From: an uncultured Porphyromonas sp. | Lineage (GTDB): Bacteria > Bacteroidota > Bacteroidia > Bacteroidales > Porphyromonadaceae | NCBI RefSeq assembly: GCF_938046015.1 | Contig: NZ_CALIXW010000036.1 | Location: forward strand, 1 to 64,000 | DNA length: 64,000 bases | Reading direction: 5' to 3' | Part shown: piece after piece, positions 62,922 to 64,000 of the stretch | How positions within the stretch are numbered: the first letter of the stretch is position 1 | How the letters are laid out: every line of letters begins with the position of its first letter | Program-made: the position numbers and the translations under genes | The notes under the pieces: model-generated | What the model saw: only the letters and a program-made list of their open reading frames with translations | Told to the model about the DNA's origin: nothing | Databases searched by the model: none

Positions 62922-63983
62922 TTAGTCGAGGATGAACATCGCGTCGCCGTAGGCGCCGAAGCGGTACTTCTCCTTGATGGCTACCGAGTAGGCGTGCATG
63001 ACGTGCTCGTAGCCACCGAAGGCCGCGGCCATCATCAGGAGGATGGACTTCGACATGTGGAGGTTGGTCACCAGGCGATTGGGGACGTTGAACTCGTAGG
63101 GGGGGAAGATGAAGCGGCTGGTCCAGCCGTCGAAGGGCTTCATGTGGCGCTGCGTGCCCGAGGCCGTCTCCATAGCGCGGAGGGTCGAGGTACCGACGGC
63201 ACAGATATTGCGTCCCGCATCGCTGGCCTTATTGACGATGGCGCAGGCCTCCTCGGGGATGATGATCTGCTCGCTCTCCATCTTGTACTTCGTGAGGTCC
63301 TCGACGTCGATGTCCCGGTAGTTGCCGAGGCCATTGTGCACGGTGATGAAGGCCTTGTGGATGTCGCGGATCTCCATGCGCAGCAGCAGCTCGCGGCTGA
63401 AGTGGAAGCCTGCTGCTGGGCCGATGACAGCACCCTCGTTGCGAGCGAAGAGCGTCTGGTAGCGCTGCGAGTCGTCGCTCGTAGGCGTGCGGTTCATGTA
63501 CTTAGGCAGCGGAGTCTCGCCCATGCTGTAGAGCATCTGGCGGAAGGTCTCCTGGTCGCCATCGTAGAGGAAGCGCAGCGTACGGCCACGTGAGGTCGTG
63601 TTGTCGATGACCTCGGCCACGAGTTCGTCGTTCTTGCCGAAGTAGAGCTTGTTGCCGATGCGGATCTTACGAGCGGGGTCGACGACGACGTCCCAGAGCT
63701 TGAGGGCGGGGTTGAGCTCGCGTAGGAGGAAGACCTCAATTTGGGCGCCCGTCTTCTCCTTATTGCCGTACATGCGGGCAGGGAAGACCTTGGTGTCGTT
63801 GAAGACGAAGACGTCATCCTTCTCGAAGTAGTCGAGGATGTCCCTGAAGTGTCGGTGCTCGATCTCGCCCGTCTGGCGGTGCAGGACGAGCATACGGGCA
63901 TCGTCGCGGAAGGCAGCAGGCTTCTTGGCGATGAGCTGCTCGGGGATGTCTAGTTCGAAGTGACTTAGCTTGGTATCCTTCAT
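62922..63983 (-). CDS. queA: S-adenosylmethionine:tRNA ribosyltransferase-isomerase
   Basis: A 353-residue enzyme: KLSHFELDIPEQLIAKKPAA, VFVFNDTKVFPARMYGNKEK, the PAAGFHFSRELL motif, and VGTSTLRAMETAS followed by FIFPPYEFNVPNRLVTNLHM. It uses SAM to build the epoxyqueuosine side chain on tRNAs with GUN anticodons. It starts 17 bases from the right edge of the window, so its promoter is not visible. Length and motifs are normal. Confidence 0.94.
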   Translation of the reverse strand: MKDTKLSHFELDIPEQLIAKKPAAFRDDARMLVLHRQTGEIEHRHFRDILDYFEKDDVFVFNDTKVFPARMYGNKEKTGAQIEVFLLRELNPALKLWDVVVDPARKIRIGNKLYFGKNDELVAEVIDNTTSRGRTLRFLYDGDQETFRQMLYSMGETPLPKYMNRTPTSDDSQRYQTLFARNEGAVIGPAAGFHFSRELLLRMEIRDIHKAFITVHNGLGNYRDIDVEDLTKYKMESEQIIIPEEACAIVNKASDAGRNICAVGTSTLRAMETASGTQRHMKPFDGWTSRFIFPPYEFNVPNRLVTNLHMSKSILLMMAAAFGGYEHVMHAYSVAIKEKYRFGAYGDAMFILD

Positions 63984-64000
63984 ATTGTATCTTCTCTGTT

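Overview
The window looks like chromosome of a fairly GC-rich Bacteroidota member, most likely a Porphyromonas or close relative. The evidence is Bacteroidota-type promoters (TTTG, about 20 bases, TAnnTTTG), a SprA/Sov type IX secretion translocon directly behind ruvA, a nusB-yajC-ybbR-coaE-DUF5606 neighbourhood, three FKBP isomerases in tandem, and a KorAB 2-oxoacid:ferredoxin oxidoreductase. The species was not determined.

Layout. Positions 1-6964 (minus strand) are a surface-polysaccharide operon: a WecA-type initiating transferase, a flippase, a family 2 glycosyltransferase, a UDP-ManNAc-type dehydrogenase, a second flippase and a polytopic membrane protein cut by the window edge. The dehydrogenase and WecA are GC-rich; the other genes are visibly AT-richer, so the cluster is a mosaic. 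Positions 7872-10776 (plus) encode korAB. Positions 10887-19495 (minus) carry udk, a GH3 glycosidase, a GtrA protein, a CDP-alcohol phosphatidyltransferase, an Ig-like lipoprotein, a CyuA-type desulfidase, an e(P4)-type acid phosphatase, tdk and tsaE. metK (minus) follows, with a SAM-II type riboswitch and an intrinsic terminator in its leader.

Positions 21735-22242 hold the wreck of a type II CRISPR-Cas locus: a 60-codon cas9 stub behind an intact-looking promoter, then a cas1 fragment with an in-frame amber codon that ends next to a copy of the dispersed repeat described below. Next come dapB, two signal-peptidase-like genes (the second lacks the catalytic lysine), wbqC and oligopeptidase B. 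They are followed by three FKBP genes, initiator tRNA-Met, a split ThrE-type exporter, leuS, a YitT protein, the nusB-to-DUF5606 cluster, kbl and a short DprA. Positions 43287-52718 (minus) carry an MBOAT/SGNH acylation module, a U32 protein, upp, an RlmI-like methyltransferase, a 3'-5' exonuclease and a DUF5063 protein. ruvA and sprA (7 kb) are on the plus strand. An endonuclease/phosphatase-family gene, folK and queA close the window on the minus strand.

The most unusual feature is a dispersed repeat family that lies in nearly every longer intergenic region. Each array has three or four imperfect 18-bp palindromes (ideal form CTGAGGGATATCCCTCAG) separated by exactly 4 variable bases, giving a strict 22-bp period. 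After flipping some copies, the units appear to match by position and a G-rich flank is shared. This suggests copies of one ordered, polar element of about 100 bp rather than local slippage. Its function is unknown.
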